Below are positions 62,575 through 64,000 of a DNA stretch of 64,000 nucleotides, piece by piece (positions within the stretch are counted from its first letter, which is position 1; the number at the start of each line of letters is the position of its first letter). The notes under the pieces were generated by a model. The model ran no database searches. It worked only from the letters and a program-made list of their open reading frames with translations, and was not told the origin of the DNA. A program made the position numbers and the translations under genes. The stretch spans positions 50,196 to 114,195 of the forward strand of contig CAIRYK010000084.1 in the NCBI GenBank assembly GCA_903882805.1, given 5' to 3'. Source of the stretch: an uncultured Bacteroidota bacterium (GTDB lineage: Bacteria > Bacteroidota > Bacteroidia > Chitinophagales > Chitinophagaceae).

Positions 62575-64000
62575 TTACTGGTATATCGACACGAATACGT
62601 CCTTGGTTAATTTGTCAACATCTTCAAGTTGATATTGTTCGGCATTTTCATATTGAGATGATAAACTACTACCAAAAAACTTAGCAAAGCTTTTATCATC
62701 AACCGTTGTTGGCTTTTTGAAGAATTTTTCTCCAAGCAACATTCCCAGCTTTTCATAATCGTTGTAAAAATATTCTTGTAATAACGGTAGTATTTTATTG
62801 GTAAACGCCTTGCTAAGACTATCTGCATCTGTTACGCTCATAAGCCAAGCATGACCTATAGTGTGATCGGCATCTTTGAGTATTTTCAATCTGCTATTAA
62901 GTGTTTTTAGCATTTTGGGCAGGTCTATTCCATCAGACGTTGGTTTTAATTTCGTCTCCTCGGGCAGCATAGGAACAAATGTGAAACGACGCCGTAAAGC
63001 AGTGTCTAATGCCTCTACACTTCTATCGGCGGTATTCATTGTGCCGATGATATATAGGTTAGACGGCACACCAAAGTCATCGCCGGAATACGGTAATGTC
63101 ACTGTCAATGCTTCTTCTTTTCCAAAGCGCTTATCATCTTCAATCAGAGTGATTAATTCTCCGAAAACTTGAGATACATTCCCTCGGTTAATTTCATCAA
63201 TAATCAAGACATAACGGTGAGAGTTGGCCTTTCTATAATCCTCTTTTTTTAATGAACGTATAGCTGCTCTTTTATCTTCATAAGCATAGTCTGATGTAAC
63301 GCCAGTGATTTCATCCTTAGATACATTTTGCCACTCACCACCTTCATAGATCGCTTTTAATACCGAATAATAAGCAGTATAATTACAACCGCCGATTATT
63401 GATTTGAACTGCTTTCTAATGCTATTAATACCGTCTAATTTTGGATATGCCTCCGCAATCCGGCCTAATCTCTCTTTTGATACAGTGTATTCTTTCGTTC
63501 CATCAATATGCCTTATCAAAATATTGTTTTGATTGCTAACATCAAAGGCTTCTACTTCACCGCCGCTTCTGGAAGTTAATTGTAGTGGCTTCTCTAAACC
63601 GACAATATAATCCGCCAGCAAGTCATACTTTTCGGAAAAATCCAACACTCGTTCAGCTTCCGATGCTTGATTGCTTGTTATGAAGGTAAAGGATGCATCT
63701 ACACATATTCGCTTAAATATTCCATCCTGTATATCATACTTTAGATAGTTATCATTTTCGTCAGGCTTTAGTGGCTTTATCCCTTCAATAAAGTCCTCAT
63801 AACTCATACTCTGATGGAATGTACAGAACTTAATTAGTCCATCTCCAACATATTTATCATACCTGTCCTTTACCGATACTGCTTCTGTAAGTGCCGTTAT
63901 GTTTTCACGCTCTTTAATAACGTCATCAATTTTTTTTCCTTCAATAATAGCAACTGCATGACTGATGCTATGGAAAGTTTTACCAGTACCAGGAGGACCG
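62575..64000 (-). CDS. mcrB: McrB-like AAA+ GTPase (5' truncated by the window)
   Basis: The frame is open to the right edge, beginning inside Walker A (GPPGTGKT at 63999-63976), so the N-terminal specificity domain is missing. After it come the McrB-specific block FHQSMSYEDFIEGIKP, then VLIIDEINRGNVSQVFGELITLIEDDKR (Walker B), IIGTMNTADRSVEALDTALRRRF (with the Arg pair) and HAWLMSV. McrB is the GTP-driven motor of McrBC. In the window the Met at 63807 is internal, not a start. Confidence 0.95.
   Translation of the reverse strand, partial: GPPGTGKTFHSISHAVAIIEGKKIDDVIKERENITALTEAVSVKDRYDKYVGDGLIKFCTFHQSMSYEDFIEGIKPLKPDENDNYLKYDIQDGIFKRICVDASFTFITSNQASEAERVLDFSEKYDLLADYIVGLEKPLQLTSRSGGEVEAFDVSNQNNILIRHIDGTKEYTVSKERLGRIAEAYPKLDGINSIRKQFKSIIGGCNYTAYYSVLKAIYEGGEWQNVSKDEITGVTSDYAYEDKRAAIRSLKKEDYRKANSHRYVLIIDEINRGNVSQVFGELITLIEDDKRFGKEEALTVTLPYSGDDFGVPSNLYIIGTMNTADRSVEALDTALRRRFTFVPMLPEETKLKPTSDGIDLPKMLKTLNSRLKILKDADHTIGHAWLMSVTDADSLSKAFTNKILPLLQEYFYNDYEKLGMLLGEKFFKKPTTVDDKSFAKFFGSSLSSQYENAEQYQLEDVDKLTKDVFVSIYQ

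Larger units (their letters stand above)
54127..64000. mobile_element. Genomic island at tRNA-Leu (continues beyond window)
   Basis: The region starts at the 3' end of tRNA-Leu with a large serine recombinase pointing towards the tRNA, contains defence genes (McrB, McrC, PglZ, BrxL), and is visibly richer in A and T than the flanking chromosome. The right end and the matching attachment repeat are not in the window, so the size is unknown. That the left boundary is exactly at the tRNA 3' end is inferred. Confidence 0.7.

Noticed and set aside
63807..63807. Met at 63807 as start of mcrB
   Set aside because: It lies inside the conserved FHQSMSYEDF block and the frame is open upstream with Walker A, so the start is outside the window.

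Overview
The window looks like a chromosomal segment of a member of the Bacteroidota, most likely a Chitinophaga-like gliding or saprophytic bacterium. The reasons are two very large surface proteins with type IX secretion (T9SS) sorting tails and SprB-type repeats, several short Cys-anchored lipoproteins, a paired DUF6452/DUF6048-like gene set behind pheT, few Shine-Dalgarno sequences, and -7 elements of the TAnnTTTG type. The genus cannot be fixed from the sequence.

Positions 1-14300 hold ordinary chromosomal genes: the end of a TPR protein coupled to secG, a TonB-C-terminal protein, a DUF695 protein, a di-haem cytochrome c peroxidase, a GNAT-like acyltransferase, riboflavin synthase, CutC, a glycosylasparaginase, a BNR-repeat secreted protein, a thioredoxin-like protein, an eIF1/SUI1 protein, RuvB and an M48 lipoprotein protease. 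From 14290 to 20700 the segment is accessory and partly decayed: a 21-bp tandem repeat array, a YdeI-like gene, an antitoxin/PIN-toxin pair whose toxin is out of frame by one T, a polytopic membrane protein, and a single-module NRPS-like gene (A-PCP-TE) with two in-frame TAA codons and one frameshift.

Positions 20687-30706 are again housekeeping or metabolic genes: a methyltransferase, adenine deaminase, truncated haemoglobin, M28 peptidase, a YihY membrane protein, and Mrp followed by a formylglycine-generating-enzyme-like protein. Positions 30870-32790 hold a large REP-like repeat region: two blocks of about 430-475 bp, each made of two units of palindromic cores, flanking a toxin-antitoxin pair whose ParE/RelE-like toxin is broken in an A8 run. 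Then come an ABC-F ATPase, a LolA-like protein, an ECF sigma / anti-sigma-like / Spy-like / MbnP cluster (probably metal related), two T9SS giants around a GT14 glycosyltransferase, dnaB, a four-gene pheT operon, pdxH with a 48-residue membrane protein in front, and a chromate transporter.

At 54042 a tRNA-Leu(GAG) marks the left end of a lower-GC genomic island that continues past the right edge. A large serine recombinase sits against the tRNA and its reading frame runs antisense through it. Beyond lie a small co-transcribed protein, a coiled-coil/winged-helix-like protein, and a tightly coupled leftward defence operon: McrB (cut by the window edge), McrC, PglZ of the BREX type, and the Lon-like BrxL. 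The core BREX genes brxC and pglX are not visible and may lie to the right. This apparent fusion of a BREX locus with a type IV (McrBC) restriction pair in one operon is the most interesting part of the window.
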